Assembly (NCBI RefSeq): GCF_024623785.1
Contig: NZ_JANKBZ010000024.1
Span: 62,001-126,000, forward strand
DNA: 64,000 nt
Source of the DNA: Archangium lipolyticum
GTDB taxonomy: Bacteria > Myxococcota > Myxococcia > Myxococcales > Myxococcaceae
Reading direction: 5' to 3'
Shown here: positions 1 to 8,865 of the stretch, in pieces
Numbering within the stretch: the stretch's first letter is position 1
Layout: each line of letters starts with the position of its first letter
Translations under genes and position numbers: made by a program
Notes under the pieces: model-generated
Database searches by the model: none
Seen by the model: only the letters and a program-made list of their open reading frames with translations
What the model was told of the DNA's origin: nothing

Positions 1-1
1 G

Positions 2-466
2 CGCGTGAAGGCGCTCGAGGCGGCCGGGTACGGCAAGCTCTCGGGAGACGAGCTGACGCAGGCGGCGGCGCTCGGGGTGGACGCGCGCTTCATCAACGAG
101 CTGAAGGCCGCCGGCTACGACAAGCTGTCCTTCGATGACCTCGTCCAGCTGCGCGCCCTGGGCGTGAATGGCCAGTACGTACAGGCGCTGAAAGACGCGG
201 GCTACGACAAGCTCCCGGCGGACGACCTGGTGCAGTTCAAGGCGCTCGGCGTCAACGCGGAGTACCTCCGCTCGCTGCGCGAATCGGGACTGGACAAGCT
301 GCCCGCGGACGACGTGGTGCAGTTGCGCGCCCTGGGCGTGAACGCGGACTTCATCCGCAAGCTGCGCGACGAGGGGCTGGACAAGCTCTCCGTCGAGGAG
401 CTGGTGCGCCTGCGCGCCAGCGGCGTGGACGCGGACTTCATCCGCGAGCTGCGCAAGAAGAAGTAA
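2..466 (+). CDS. 29-residue-repeat protein, C-terminal part (5' end outside window)
   Basis: The reading frame is open from the left edge, so the true start lies upstream and only about 154 residues are visible. They consist of about five tandem copies of a 29-residue unit built on the pattern L-G-V-(N/D)-x-x-(F/Y)-(I/V)-x-x-L-(K/R)-x-x-G-(Y/L)-D-K-L-x-x-(D/E)-(D/E)-L-V-x-(L/F)-(K/R)-A, ending in Lys-Lys-Lys. Each unit probably forms a pair of amphipathic helices. Similar repeats occur from memory at the C-terminus of some BlaR1/M56-type membrane peptidases in myxobacteria and acidobacteria, so the missing part could be such a peptidase; this cannot be seen here. The next gene carries the same repeat type, which suggests a functional pair. 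Confidence 0.75.
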   Translation, partial: RVKALEAAGYGKLSGDELTQAAALGVDARFINELKAAGYDKLSFDDLVQLRALGVNGQYVQALKDAGYDKLPADDLVQFKALGVNAEYLRSLRESGLDKLPADDVVQLRALGVNADFIRKLRDEGLDKLSVEELVRLRASGVDADFIRELRKKK

Positions 467-571
467 CCCGCCCCTCCCCTCCCCTCACCTCCCACGGGCC
501 CACGGCCGCGCTCCCCGCGCGCGCCGCCGGGCCCTCTCTTGCCCGAAGTGTCCCGAGAAGGAGCCCGAACC

Positions 572-1273
572 ATGCGAACCACCCGACTGCCGTACCTCCC
601 CGCCGCCGCCGTCCTGCTGTGGAGCCTCTCCGCGATGGCCGCGCCGCTCGCCAGCACATGGACGGGCAAGGTGCTCGATGACCGCGTGAGCCTCAACCTC
701 CGCTTCGAGGAGCGCGGGCAGATGGGCTTCACCGTTCCACGCTCCGCCTTGAAGGGGCTGAGCACGGCGGAGGGCGACACGAAGTTCCAGCTCGTGCGCG
801 AGGCGGGCACCGTGAGCTTCGAGGGCCGCTTCTCCGGAGGCGAGGGCGCGGGCCACTACCGCTTCGAGCCGGACGCCGCCTGGCCCCGGGACATGGCGAA
901 GCTCGGCTACCCGGACCTCTCCCAGGAGGAGCAGTTCCAGTTCGCCCTCTTCGACATGGGGCCCACGCGGGTGAAGGCGCTGGCGGAGCTCGGCTACACG
1001 AAGATTCCGCACGACCAGCTCCTCCAGGTGGCCATCTTCCAGGTGACGCCCGAGCACATCCGCGAGCTGGCCGCGCTAGGATTCCAGAAGCTGGACCTCG
1101 ACGACCTGGTGGCGACGCGCATCCACGGCGTCACCCCCCGGTACATCCGGGAGATAAGGGAAGCGGGCTACCCGGGTGTCACACTCGAGCAACTGGTACA
1201 GATGCGCATCCATGCAATCGACGCGAACTACATCCGTTCCTTCTCGGGGAACAAGAACGGAAGCCAGAAGTAG
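572..1273 (+). CDS. Secreted protein with C-terminal 29-residue repeats
   Basis: A 233-residue protein. The ATG at 572 is preferred over an in-frame start 33 bases upstream because it follows a GAGAAGGAG-like ribosome site and opens directly into a signal peptide (basic MRTTR, hydrophobic core, AMA cleavage site near residue 24). Residues of about 25-105 look beta-rich. The rest holds about four copies of the repeat found in the preceding gene (G-V-T-P-x-(Y/H)-I-R-E-(I/L) followed by an A-G-Y or A-L-G-F turn). It starts 105 bases after the previous stop on the same strand. No catalytic motif is visible. An accessory or sensor role alongside the upstream repeat protein is inference; the function is unknown. 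Confidence 0.8.
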   Translation: MRTTRLPYLPAAAVLLWSLSAMAAPLASTWTGKVLDDRVSLNLRFEERGQMGFTVPRSALKGLSTAEGDTKFQLVREAGTVSFEGRFSGGEGAGHYRFEPDAAWPRDMAKLGYPDLSQEEQFQFALFDMGPTRVKALAELGYTKIPHDQLLQVAIFQVTPEHIRELAALGFQKLDLDDLVATRIHGVTPRYIREIREAGYPGVTLEQLVQMRIHAIDANYIRSFSGNKNGSQK

Positions 1274-1301
1274 GAACAGCCCACGAGGGGGGGCCTTCCA
1301 C

Positions 1302-3866
1302 ATGCCGCGCGCGTGGGCGCTGACCGCGGGATTGCTGTGGGCGGGGGTGGCAGCGGCGGCCGTCGAAGGTCCGGGCCGGGACCAGTTCCTCCGGGCGGCG
1401 CGGGCCAGTGGCCCGGTGGCGGTGGACGGCAGGCTGGACGAGGAGACGTGGGCCAGGGCCCCGGTGTTCGACGCCTTCGTGCAGCGCTTCCCGGAGGCGG
1501 GCAAGACGCCCAGCGAGCGCACCGAGCTGCGCGTCCTCTACGACGACCGGAACGTCTACTTCGCCATCACCTGCCACGACTCGGAGCCGGCGCTCATCAA
1601 CCGCAACCTGGGGCGGCGGGACAGCGACCTGTACTCGGACCGGGTGAAGGTGCTGCTGGACACGACGCACGACCACCGCACGGCCTACGTCTTCTCGGTG
1701 AACGCGGGGGGCGTGCAGGAGGACGGGCTGCACTACGACGACCAGAACTACACCGCGGACTGGGACGGGGTGTGGGACGGGGCGGCGGGCCGCTTCGAGG
1801 GGGGCTGGGTGGCCGAGCTCGCCATTCCCCTGTCGCTGCTGCGCTTCCCCGAGTCGCCGATGCAGACGTGGGGCTTCTCGGTGCGCCGGGACATCGCGCG
1901 CCGCAACGAGGAGCTGGAGTCAGTGCTCAACCCGCGCACCAGCGGCGCCATCGTCTCGCGCCTGGGGCACCTGACGGGGATGGAGGTGAGGCCCTACCGG
2001 GCGCTGGAGCTGGTGCCGTACCTGGCGGCGCGCACGGTGGCCCGGCCGCAGTTCTCGGACGCGGCGAGGCCCTGGCCGCGGCTGGTGGACCCATCGCTGG
2101 ACGTGGGGTTGGACCTGCGGACGGCCCTCACGAGCAACCTGGCGCTGACGGCCACGCTCAACCCGGACTTCGGCCAGGTGGAGGCGGACCAGCTCATCCT
2201 CAACCTGAGCAGCTTCGAGACCTTCTTCCCGGAGAAGCGCACCTTCTTCACGCAGGGGATGGAGCTCTTCAACCAGGTGGGCGGAGCGGACATGCCGCAG
2301 ACGCTCTTCTACTCGAGGCGCATCGGCCTTCAGACGCCCATCCTCGGGGCGGCGAAGCTGACGGGCACGGTGGCCGAGGGCGTGGAGCTGGGCGTGCTGG
2401 ACGCCGTCGTCACCGGGCCGTGGCGGCGAGACGTGGACGAGGAGCGGCCGGACCGGAACGTGGGCCTGTACCTGACGCGTCCGCTGCACCTGGGCCCCAA
2501 CAGCGCGCTGCCCACGGACCCGATGGTGCCCATGAACTACCTGGCGGCGGTGGTGCGCGGGAAGGTGGGCACGAGCTCGCGCGTGGGCGGCATGGTGACG
2601 ATGGCCACGCCCCTCACCGGCCGCTGCACGGCCGAGGACGCGGCGCTCGACGAGGAGCTGCAACCGGTGCCGTGCCTGGCGCGAGGCGGCAACGCGGCGG
2701 CGGTGGACTTCGACCTGCGGACGGCGGACGGGCAATACGCGCTGATGGGGCAGGTGGACGCCTCACAGGTGGTGGGCGGCCCGCCCGAGCGCACCCTGCG
2801 GGATGGCACCGTGCTGCGCCGGGGGGACACGGGCCTGGGAGGCTACGTGCGCGCGGGGAAGTACGGGGGCGAGGGCTTCCGCTGGGACGTGGGCGATGAC
2901 TTCACCACGCCGCGGTTGGATCTCAACCCCAGCGGCTTCCTGCGCACGCAGAACGAGCACGCGCCGCGCGTCGCGCTGCGCTACGCGCGCCCCAACGGAA
3001 TGGGGCCGCTGAAGTCCCTCTCCGCCAACATGTCCGGAGGCTCGCGGTGGACGACGGATGGCCGGGGCCTCAACCGGGGCAGCTGGGTGAACTTCAACTC
3101 GACCGTGCAGCTGCCGAGCTTCGACACCCTCGCGGTGGAGACGGGCGCGGACTTCGGCGGCTGGGACGTGCGCGAGCTGAAGAACTCGGGGGTGCCGCTG
3201 GAGAACACGAGCACGGCGTTCCTGACGATCCTCGCGGATAGCAACGAGAACCGGCCCGTCGTGGCCGGCGGCAGCCTGGCGGCGGCGTATCACTTCCGGG
3301 CGGGCCCGGTGGCGCCCGCGTGGGGCTGGCAGGCGGACCTGTACGCGACGGTGCGGCCCCACCCGGCACTGGAAACGAACCTGGAGCTCTTCCTGGACCG
3401 CACCCCCACGGGGCCACGCTTCATCAAGGACCTCGGAGCCGGCCGCTTCCTGCTGAGCCCCCTGCTGTCGGACACGCTGTCCCTGACGCTGCGCCAGCAG
3501 TGGGTGGTGACGCCGAAGCTGACGCTTCAGGCGTACGCGCAGCTCTTCACCACGTATGGCGCGTATGGCACCTACTACGAGGGCGTCTCGGACGCCGCGC
3601 GCACGCCCATCCGCTTCTCCAGCCTGAGGCCGGTGGAGCACGAGAACACGGACGACTTCCACGACGTGGGGCTCAACCTCAACGTGGTGCTGCGCTGGGA
3701 GTACCGGCTGGGCTCGACGCTGTACGTGGTGTACTCGCGCGGGCAGCAGCGCCTCCCGGTGGCGGACGGCGTCCGTCCGCCCCACACGTTGATGCCGCAC
3801 GGGCTGCTGGCGGGAGCGGCCAACGACGCGCTGCTGGTGAAGTGGACCTGGTACTGGGGCGTGTGA
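1302..3866 (+). CDS. DUF5916 / family-9 carbohydrate-binding-like outer-membrane protein
   Basis: An 854-residue protein. The ATG at 1302 opens a signal peptide (MPRAWALTAGLLWAG, cleavage after the Ala run near residue 22); the longer open frame upstream overlaps the previous gene and is not used. Residues of about 35-215 match the CBM9-like N-terminal domain of the DUF5916 family (V-D-G-R-L-D-E-x-T-W, then L-R-V-L-Y-D-D-R-N-V-Y-F-A). The remainder, with alternating polar and aromatic strands ending in Trp-Tyr-Trp-Gly-Val, fits a beta-barrel membrane domain. Such proteins are common in Bacteroidetes and myxobacteria and have no settled substrate; surface glycan binding is plausible. The gap to the previous gene is 28 bases, so co-transcription is possible. 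Confidence 0.85.
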   Translation: MPRAWALTAGLLWAGVAAAAVEGPGRDQFLRAARASGPVAVDGRLDEETWARAPVFDAFVQRFPEAGKTPSERTELRVLYDDRNVYFAITCHDSEPALINRNLGRRDSDLYSDRVKVLLDTTHDHRTAYVFSVNAGGVQEDGLHYDDQNYTADWDGVWDGAAGRFEGGWVAELAIPLSLLRFPESPMQTWGFSVRRDIARRNEELESVLNPRTSGAIVSRLGHLTGMEVRPYRALELVPYLAARTVARPQFSDAARPWPRLVDPSLDVGLDLRTALTSNLALTATLNPDFGQVEADQLILNLSSFETFFPEKRTFFTQGMELFNQVGGADMPQTLFYSRRIGLQTPILGAAKLTGTVAEGVELGVLDAVVTGPWRRDVDEERPDRNVGLYLTRPLHLGPNSALPTDPMVPMNYLAAVVRGKVGTSSRVGGMVTMATPLTGRCTAEDAALDEELQPVPCLARGGNAAAVDFDLRTADGQYALMGQVDASQVVGGPPERTLRDGTVLRRGDTGLGGYVRAGKYGGEGFRWDVGDDFTTPRLDLNPSGFLRTQNEHAPRVALRYARPNGMGPLKSLSANMSGGSRWTTDGRGLNRGSWVNFNSTVQLPSFDTLAVETGADFGGWDVRELKNSGVPLENTSTAFLTILADSNENRPVVAGGSLAAAYHFRAGPVAPAWGWQADLYATVRPHPALETNLELFLDRTPTGPRFIKDLGAGRFLLSPLLSDTLSLTLRQQWVVTPKLTLQAYAQLFTTYGAYGTYYEGVSDAARTPIRFSSLRPVEHENTDDFHDVGLNLNVVLRWEYRLGSTLYVVYSRGQQRLPVADGVRPPHTLMPHGLLAGAANDALLVKWTWYWGV

Positions 3867-3876
3867 CGCGCCGGGC

Positions 3877-4314
3877 TCAGGCCAGCCGCAGGTCCACGAC
3901 GATGTTGCCGCGCGTGGCGTTGGAGTAGGGGCAGACCTCGTGGGCGGCGCGCAGCAGCGCCTCGGCCTGCTCGCGCGGCAGCTCGGGGATGGAGGCGATG
4001 AGCTCCACGGCGAGCCCGAAGCCCTTGCCCACCGGCCCGATGCCGACATTGGCCGTGATGGAGACCGGCCCGGTGGCGATCTTCTGCGTGCGGGCCACCA
4101 GCGCGAGCGCGCTTCCGAAGCACGCGGCGTAACCGCCCGCGAAGAGCTGCTCGGGGTTGGTGCCGGGGGCGCCATTGCCGCCGAGCGCGCGCGGCGGAAC
4201 GAGCGCGACATCCAGGTTGCCATCGTCACTCTTCACCCGGCCCTCACGCCCGGCGGTGGCGGTGGCGGTGGCGGTGTAGAGGCGCTTCTCGAGAACCGTG
4301 GGGGCGTTGCTCAT
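3877..4314 (-). CDS. ohr: Organic hydroperoxide resistance protein (Ohr/OsmC family)
   Basis: A 145-residue thiol peroxidase that reduces organic and fatty-acid hydroperoxides in the cytoplasm. Both family cysteines are present: Cys65 in G-G-Y-A-A-C-F and Cys128 in V-C-P-Y-S-N-A-T-R-G-N, and the conserved Glu lies in T-N-P-E-Q-L-F-A. Length is typical for Ohr. The ATG at 4314 was chosen because Ohr proteins start about 12 residues before the L-Y-T-A motif; the frame continues 43 codons further upstream through the promoter. A perfect (GGCGGT)4 run at 4252-4275 encodes a Thr-Ala repeat near the N-terminus, an in-frame hexanucleotide tract that could vary in copy number. The matching OhrR regulator lies nearby at 5575-6096. 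The 3' end is convergent with the DUF5916 gene 10 bases away. Confidence 0.95.
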   Translation of the reverse strand: MSNAPTVLEKRLYTATATATAGREGRVKSDDGNLDVALVPPRALGGNGAPGTNPEQLFAGGYAACFGSALALVARTQKIATGPVSITANVGIGPVGKGFGLAVELIASIPELPREQAEALLRAAHEVCPYSNATRGNIVVDLRLA

Positions 4315-4355
4315 TGAATTCTCCTTGTTGGGTCGGCTTCGTTGGCCGCGAGAGA

Positions 4356-4393
4356 TATGTAGACCCCAATTTAATTGTGCGCAATCTAATTTG
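4356..4393 (-). promoter_or_regulatory. ohr promoter with AATT-type OhrR operators
   Basis: Read on the minus strand there is a -35-like TTGCGC (4384-4379), a 17-base spacer and a -10-like TACATA (4361-4356), about 40 bases before the ohr start. Within the spacer is the palindrome CAATTTAATTG (4367-4377), the core of known OhrR boxes. A second, imperfect copy, CAATCTAATTT (4382-4392), is centred 15 bases away and overlaps the -35. Two A/T-rich boxes over the core promoter in a 70 % GC genome strongly suggest repression by OhrR. Box and promoter are seen directly; the regulator assignment is inference from family knowledge. Confidence 0.8.
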
Positions 4394-4455
4394 AAGGAAG
4401 GAGGCCGGTGGAGCCTGGGGTCATCGGATGACCGCTCCTCCACCGGCGTGCTGCG

Positions 4456-5466
4456 TCAGCTCGCGCGAGCGAGCGCGTCCCGGGCCTCCGCCGTGATGGC
4501 GAACGAGCGCAGGCGCGCGGCGTGGTCGAAAATCTGTGACGTCACCATCAGCTCATCGGCGCCGGTGCGGGCGATGAAGTCCGCGAGCCCTCGCCGGACG
4601 GTCTCGGGCGAGCCGACGACCGAGCAGGAGAGCGCCTGCTCGATGCCCGCGCGCTCCAGGGGTGACATCTGATTCTCGAAGCCATCGACGGGGGGCCGCA
4701 GGGGACCCGGCTGGCCGCGGCGCAGGTTGACGAAGGCCTGCATCAGGGAGGTCATCAGCCGGCGGGCTTCCGCGTCGGTGTCGGCCGCGAAGACGTTGAG
4801 GCCCAGCATGACGTGGGGCCGGTCGAGGTGCTCCGAGGGGCGGAAGCGGCTGCGATAGATTTCGATGGCCTCCATCATCTGGCCCGGCGCGAAGTGCGAG
4901 GCGAAGGAGTAGGGAAGGCCCAGGGCGGCGGCGAGCTGCGCGCCGAAGAGGCTGGAGCCGAGGATCCACACCGGCACCTTCAGACCGGCGCCGGGCACGG
5001 CGCGGACCCGCTGGCCGGGCTCGGCGGGACGAAAGTAGCCCATGAGCTCGACGACATCCTGGGGGAAGGTGTCGGCGTCACTGGCCAGGTTGCGCCGGAG
5101 CGCATACGCGGTGACCTGGTCGGTGCCCGGCGCGCGCCCCAGGCCCAGCTCGATGCGTCCCGGATAGAGCGACGCCAACGTGCCGAACTGCTCGGCGATC
5201 ACCAGCGGCGCATGGTTGGGCAACATGATGCCCCCCGCGCCGACGCGAATCGTCGAGGTGCCACCGGCCACGTAGCCAATCACCACCGAGGTCGCGGCAC
5301 TCGCCACACCGGGCATGTTGTGGTGCTCGGCCAGCCAGAAGCGCTGATAGCCCCAACGCTCGGCATGGCGGGCGAGGTCGAGCGTGTTGTGCAGGGCCTG
5401 CGCGGCGTCGCCCCCTTCGACGATGGGCGAGAGGTCGAGGACGGAAAAAGGAATCTTCACCGGCAT
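4456..5466 (-). CDS. Luciferase-like (LLM class) flavin-dependent oxidoreductase
   Basis: A 336-residue single-domain protein of the bacterial luciferase-like monooxygenase superfamily, most like the group-1 subfamily (YhbW type). Family motifs are F-S-V-L-D-L-S-P near the start, W-L-A-E-H-H-N-M-P around residue 45, [10 protein letters not shown] around residue 80 and [10 protein letters not shown]. It probably uses FMNH2 delivered by a separate reductase; the substrate is unknown. Start at 5466 (MPVKIPF) matches the family N-terminus, with GAGGGA about 13 bases upstream. The gene sits between ohr and ohrR, reading away from ohrR, so it may belong to the same peroxide response. That link is inference. 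Confidence 0.85.
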   Translation of the reverse strand: MPVKIPFSVLDLSPIVEGGDAAQALHNTLDLARHAERWGYQRFWLAEHHNMPGVASAATSVVIGYVAGGTSTIRVGAGGIMLPNHAPLVIAEQFGTLASLYPGRIELGLGRAPGTDQVTAYALRRNLASDADTFPQDVVELMGYFRPAEPGQRVRAVPGAGLKVPVWILGSSLFGAQLAAALGLPYSFASHFAPGQMMEAIEIYRSRFRPSEHLDRPHVMLGLNVFAADTDAEARRLMTSLMQAFVNLRRGQPGPLRPPVDGFENQMSPLERAGIEQALSCSVVGSPETVRRGLADFIARTGADELMVTSQIFDHAARLRSFAITAEARDALARAS

Positions 5467-5539
5467 GGGGAGGTCCCTCGCGAGCAGACCAGGGGAGCGG
5501 AAAGAAGGGAGTGTGATTCCATTGCACGCCATATAACGG

Positions 5540-5557
5540 TGCACTACGTGAAGTGCA
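5540..5557. promoter_or_regulatory. Inverted repeat between LLM oxidoreductase and ohrR
   Basis: TGCACT (5540-5545) and AGTGCA (5552-5557) form a perfect 6-base inverted repeat around a 6-base centre. A further TGCA at 5524-5527 and TATAAC at 5532-5537 lie just upstream. The site is in the 108-base divergent spacer, 18 bases before the ohrR start, well placed for an operator. It does not resemble the AATT-type box at the ohr promoter, so the protein that binds it is unknown. Confidence 0.4.
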
Positions 5558-5574
5558 TCAGGGCTGGGGGCGGT

Positions 5575-6096
5575 ATGGCGCAGAAGAAGAAGAGTGGGAC
5601 TGTTCCAGAGACGCGTGAGCCGGACATGGCACGCGGAGGCGAGGTGGAGGATCCCCTCCGGCTCGAGCACCAGCTCTGCTTCGCGCTCTACACGGCCAGC
5701 AATCTGCTCACGCGGCTCTACCGGCCGTTGCTCGAGCCGCTGGGCATCACGTATCCGCAGTACCTGGCCCTGATGGCGCTCTGGGAGCGCACGCCGCGCA
5801 CGGTGGGAGAGCTGGGCGAGGCCCTGGGGCTCGACTCCGGCACGCTCACGCCCCTGCTCAAGAGGATGGAGGCCAACGGGCTCGTGGCCCGCAGGCGTGC
5901 GGCGGAGGATGAGCGCCGCGTGCTGGTGGACCTCACCCCCGCCGGCCAGCAGTTGCGCGAACGCGCGGTGTCCATTCCCAAGGAGATGTTCTGCAAGCTC
6001 CCGCTCGCCCCCATCGAGCTGGTGGAGCTGCGCAGCTCGCTCAAGCGGCTCGCTCGAGGCATGCGCGAGTCGGACGCGGAGAGCGAGCACTCCTGA
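5575..6096 (+). CDS. ohrR: MarR-family organic-peroxide sensor OhrR, 2-Cys type
   Basis: A 173-residue repressor. The core matches OhrR closely: [10 protein letters not shown], then I-T-Y-P-Q-Y-L-A-L, the wing helix region [13 protein letters not shown] and E-D-E-R-R-V. The reactive cysteine is Cys35 and a second is Cys140 (M-F-C-K). The spacing of 105 equals that of Cys22 and Cys127 in Xanthomonas OhrR, so a disulfide-forming 2-Cys mechanism is expected. Start at 5575 gives a 26-residue N-terminal extension relative to short OhrR proteins; the open frame upstream runs into the divergent gene. Predicted target is the box at 4356-4393. Confidence 0.93.
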   Translation: MAQKKKSGTVPETREPDMARGGEVEDPLRLEHQLCFALYTASNLLTRLYRPLLEPLGITYPQYLALMALWERTPRTVGELGEALGLDSGTLTPLLKRMEANGLVARRRAAEDERRVLVDLTPAGQQLRERAVSIPKEMFCKLPLAPIELVELRSSLKRLARGMRESDAESEHS

Positions 6097-6307
6097 GCGG
6101 ACGGGCCGCCTGGTTGGGCTGCGGGTCCGAAGACTCCCCGGGGGACCGGCCAAGCTCAGCCATGGTCGGCCCCTGAACCCACTCTTGTCGGCGCGATGGG
6201 TTTCGAGGAACCACAAAGCTGGAGCCGTCAGGCCGTGCGGCGTACCACTGTCTGCGCGCCACGATTTCTGCGAACCCTCATGCCAACCAGGGTCAGTCAC
6301 GCTGCCT

Positions 6308-7027
6308 CTACGAGAGCACAGGGCGAAGTAAGCCCTTCGCGTCCAACACCTCTTGGGCCCTGTGCGCGAGAGACAAGTGCTGGGGATTGGACGCGCTCAC
6401 ACGCTCCGGTGCCAGAACCATGAGCGTGCCCTTGTCCTCAATCGGCTCCGCCTGGACAGGCGGAGGCAGCGGAGGCACCTCCCCGCGCACGCGCGCCACG
6501 TACGTGAGCCACCCCGCGAAGCCCCGCGGATCTCTCTCGGGCCGTAGGGCCCACCGCAACTCGTCGCTGGCTACGACGCCAAAGACCGGCTCCCACGCGA
6601 GCACCATGGCCCGCAGGACGTTCACGAGAACGGGCGTTGTCATCACGCGCGCTCCCTCTGGCTCGATTTCGGGCCATGGGAGGTGCAGCACGCAGCAGTT
6701 TGGGTAGGCCCCAGATGCGTCCCCGCACGTGATGCGCACCATGCTCCCTCGTCCGTCGTCAACGTGCCCTGTCCAGGCAGAGAAGCTAAAGCCGTCCATA
6801 CCGAGTTGATTTTCCTCGGTCCGATAGAAGCGCAGGAGGGTCTCGTAGTTCGGCGTGAACCCGCGTTGGAGCGCCTCCTCTGCCGAGTCCGCCTGCTCAT
6901 ACCATCGACCAAAGATCTCGTCGCAGCGCGCGAGGAGCCGGAAGAACGTCTCCGTTCTGCGAGCACACTCCTCCGCGGATTCCAGCCGGGCCGGCCAGTA
7001 GATGCCTGCATAGTAGCTCTCCGTCAT
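6308..7027 (-). CDS. Imm52-family immunity protein
   Basis: A 239-residue cytoplasmic-looking protein without signal peptide. The N-terminus [11 protein letters not shown] followed by [14 protein letters not shown] matches, from memory, Imm52 proteins encoded behind Tox-REase-5 toxins in myxobacteria. Its ATG overlaps the toxin stop codon in an ATGA (7024-7027), so translation is coupled and immunity is made with the toxin. The position directly after a polymorphic toxin supports the assignment. The Imm52 name rests on recalled sequence resemblance and should be tested against the profile. The 211-base stretch between this gene and ohrR (6097-6307) shows nothing I can name. Confidence 0.8.
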   Translation of the reverse strand: MTESYYAGIYWPARLESAEECARRTETFFRLLARCDEIFGRWYEQADSAEEALQRGFTPNYETLLRFYRTEENQLGMDGFSFSAWTGHVDDGRGSMVRITCGDASGAYPNCCVLHLPWPEIEPEGARVMTTPVLVNVLRAMVLAWEPVFGVVASDELRWALRPERDPRGFAGWLTYVARVRGEVPPLPPPVQAEPIEDKGTLMVLAPERVSASNPQHLSLAHRAQEVLDAKGLLRPVLS

Positions 7028-8865
7028 GGGGCACCCCTCACCGCGGCTCCTTCGTAAACCACTTCGATGCCAAGAAGACCGTCCTGCTCCAACATCTTCT
7101 TGAGAATCCCGACCATCCTCTCTTCCGCAACGTACCACCGGATAGGGACTCCATTCGCCACCCTGGTCTGGCGCCTGGCGGTTTCGAGGAGCTTCTTGGC
7201 GCCCTGGAAATACCGCTTGGGATGGAGCTTCTCGTCGTAGTGCTTGGCGTAGTTGAACGCCTTGCCGTCCTGCAGAACACCCTCCGAAATGCTGTAACCG
7301 TCGAAGTCCGCCTTCTCTCCATTCCTCCAGACGCGGTAGACCCACCCCGGCGGAGCCCCCGTCACCTGGCATTGGTAGCAGCGAGAGTCCTCCGACATGC
7401 TCTCGTTTGCCGGCTCCCACTTCCCAGGACCGCCGGAGGGAGGCCAGCCACCTCCGCCCTGAGCGCCCATGTTGGCCATGTGCAGGACGTAGGTGGCACT
7501 CAGCGCGTTTCCCGCTACTGCAACAGCGCCCCCAACAGGAGCCGCGACCAAGCGCACCGCGAGAAGCCCATCACCCGAGAGAGACAAGAGTGGCACGCTC
7601 ATACTCCCGAGCTTGCCGCCCCAGGACGCGGCCTTCGCAGCCCCCGCCCCCGAGGTGCCCACCGTCAGGACTGTCCCCGTCGCCAACCGGGAGATCGTCC
7701 GTACCTTCTCCGCATAGGGCTTGTGGCGGAACTCCTCCCACAGCTGCGGAGAGTTCTCGTAAAGCTGCCTCACCGCGCCGGGGAGCTGCGCCAGCCCCTC
7801 GAGCGTCTCGCCCGTATAGAAGACGAGCCGGTAGAGGCCCTCCACCATATCCACCACCGCGAGGACAGCGCCCTCGGCCACCGCGAGCGCCGGGTTGTCG
7901 TCGGGCTCATACAGGCCCGCCGGCCGTGCCCCCTTCGGCACCTCGAGCTGCTGGTCCACCGGGAAGAGGCGCTCGCCATCAATGGCGTAGAATGGACCCA
8001 CCTCGAAGCGACCGGCCCGTAGCGTCCCGTCCTCGGCGAGCACAACCTGACCGGCTTTCTGGACCGCTACTCCAGAGGTGGCCCTTACCAGGTATCCGTC
8101 TGGACGAAGCACCAGCAACCGCGAAAAGCGCCGCATGCGCGCGTGGAGCTCGTCCCTCGTCACCATCTCGCCACCCGTAGCCACCCCCAACAGCAGGTGC
8201 GCTGCCATGCGGCGGAGCCCGAAGTTACCCCGTGTTACCGGCGTGGAAAGCAGATGTGGCACCAGCTCCAGCGCCTGCTGAGGCGACAGCGTGCGCCCGT
8301 CTCTGGGCAACGCGGTGCTGGGAATCCCCGCCTGCACGAGGAACCCCTGGAAGTAGTCGAGCGTCATGGGCACCTCGAACGGCCGCCCGTCGCCCACTCC
8401 ATCCCGCCACCCAACGCCCTTCCCCTCCAGGGCCTCTTCCTCGTCTCCCTCGCTCGCGCCGCGCGCCCGAGCCCGCGGCCTCTCCGCCGTCAGTGCCCCC
8501 TCGGCCTCGCCCCCCTCCAGCGCAACACCGACCTCGTGCTCCTCATCGCTACCGGCAGTGTCCTCCAGGTCCGCGATGGCCTCACCGGTCCTCGTTGCAG
8601 ACCCCCCCTGGGCCCGGGCAGCGACCTCCTGTGGCCTGGGACTCGTGCGCTGCACCCGCCACCGATGGCGTGGACCGCCAACCAGCATCCCGCCCATGGG
8701 GGAGCCCGTCGCGCACGCCGTCTGCAGCCCGACGAGCAGCAGCAGCACCGCCCGCGACGCCCACCACGGTCTGCGCTGCGAGCTCCGCCGAGCCTCAAGC
8801 TGCGTACCGCCGCCCTCCCCCACCCCAGGACCTCGGTACTCATTCACCATGACTCTGTAGGGCAC
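7024..8865 (-). CDS. Lipoprotein polymorphic toxin with C-terminal Tox-REase-5 domain
   Basis: A 613-residue protein. The GTG at 8865 is chosen because GAGGAG lies 5 bases upstream; an ATG at 8850 has no such site. A basic stretch (R-R-S-S-Q-R-R) precedes a hydrophobic segment ending in the lipobox L-Q-T-A-C, so it is probably a lipidated envelope protein with a long N-region. An acidic low-complexity linker follows, then a conserved middle region and a hydrophobic, glycine-rich segment around residues 400-475. The last 120 residues look like restriction-endonuclease-fold toxin 5: C-Y-Q-C-Q-V-T-G, A-D-F-D-G-Y (Asp520/522) and L-Q-D-G-K (Asp533, Lys535) as candidate metal-site residues. The likely target is DNA of competing cells. 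Immunity gene follows with a 4-base overlap. Confidence 0.8.
   Translation of the reverse strand: MPYRVMVNEYRGPGVGEGGGTQLEARRSSQRRPWWASRAVLLLLVGLQTACATGSPMGGMLVGGPRHRWRVQRTSPRPQEVAARAQGGSATRTGEAIADLEDTAGSDEEHEVGVALEGGEAEGALTAERPRARARGASEGDEEEALEGKGVGWRDGVGDGRPFEVPMTLDYFQGFLVQAGIPSTALPRDGRTLSPQQALELVPHLLSTPVTRGNFGLRRMAAHLLLGVATGGEMVTRDELHARMRRFSRLLVLRPDGYLVRATSGVAVQKAGQVVLAEDGTLRAGRFEVGPFYAIDGERLFPVDQQLEVPKGARPAGLYEPDDNPALAVAEGAVLAVVDMVEGLYRLVFYTGETLEGLAQLPGAVRQLYENSPQLWEEFRHKPYAEKVRTISRLATGTVLTVGTSGAGAAKAASWGGKLGSMSVPLLSLSGDGLLAVRLVAAPVGGAVAVAGNALSATYVLHMANMGAQGGGGWPPSGGPGKWEPANESMSEDSRCYQCQVTGAPPGWVYRVWRNGEKADFDGYSISEGVLQDGKAFNYAKHYDEKLHPKRYFQGAKKLLETARRQTRVANGVPIRWYVAEERMVGILKKMLEQDGLLGIEVVYEGAAVRGAP

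Noticed and set aside
2-466. Repeats every 87 bases at the left edge considered as a CRISPR-like or satellite array
   Set aside because: The period keeps a protein pattern with synonymous changes, so it is a coding repeat; there are no conserved non-coding repeats with unique spacers.
4252-4275. (GGCGGT)4 tract in ohr as a phase-variation switch
   Set aside because: The unit is a multiple of three, so copy changes only alter the Thr-Ala stretch and cannot switch the frame.
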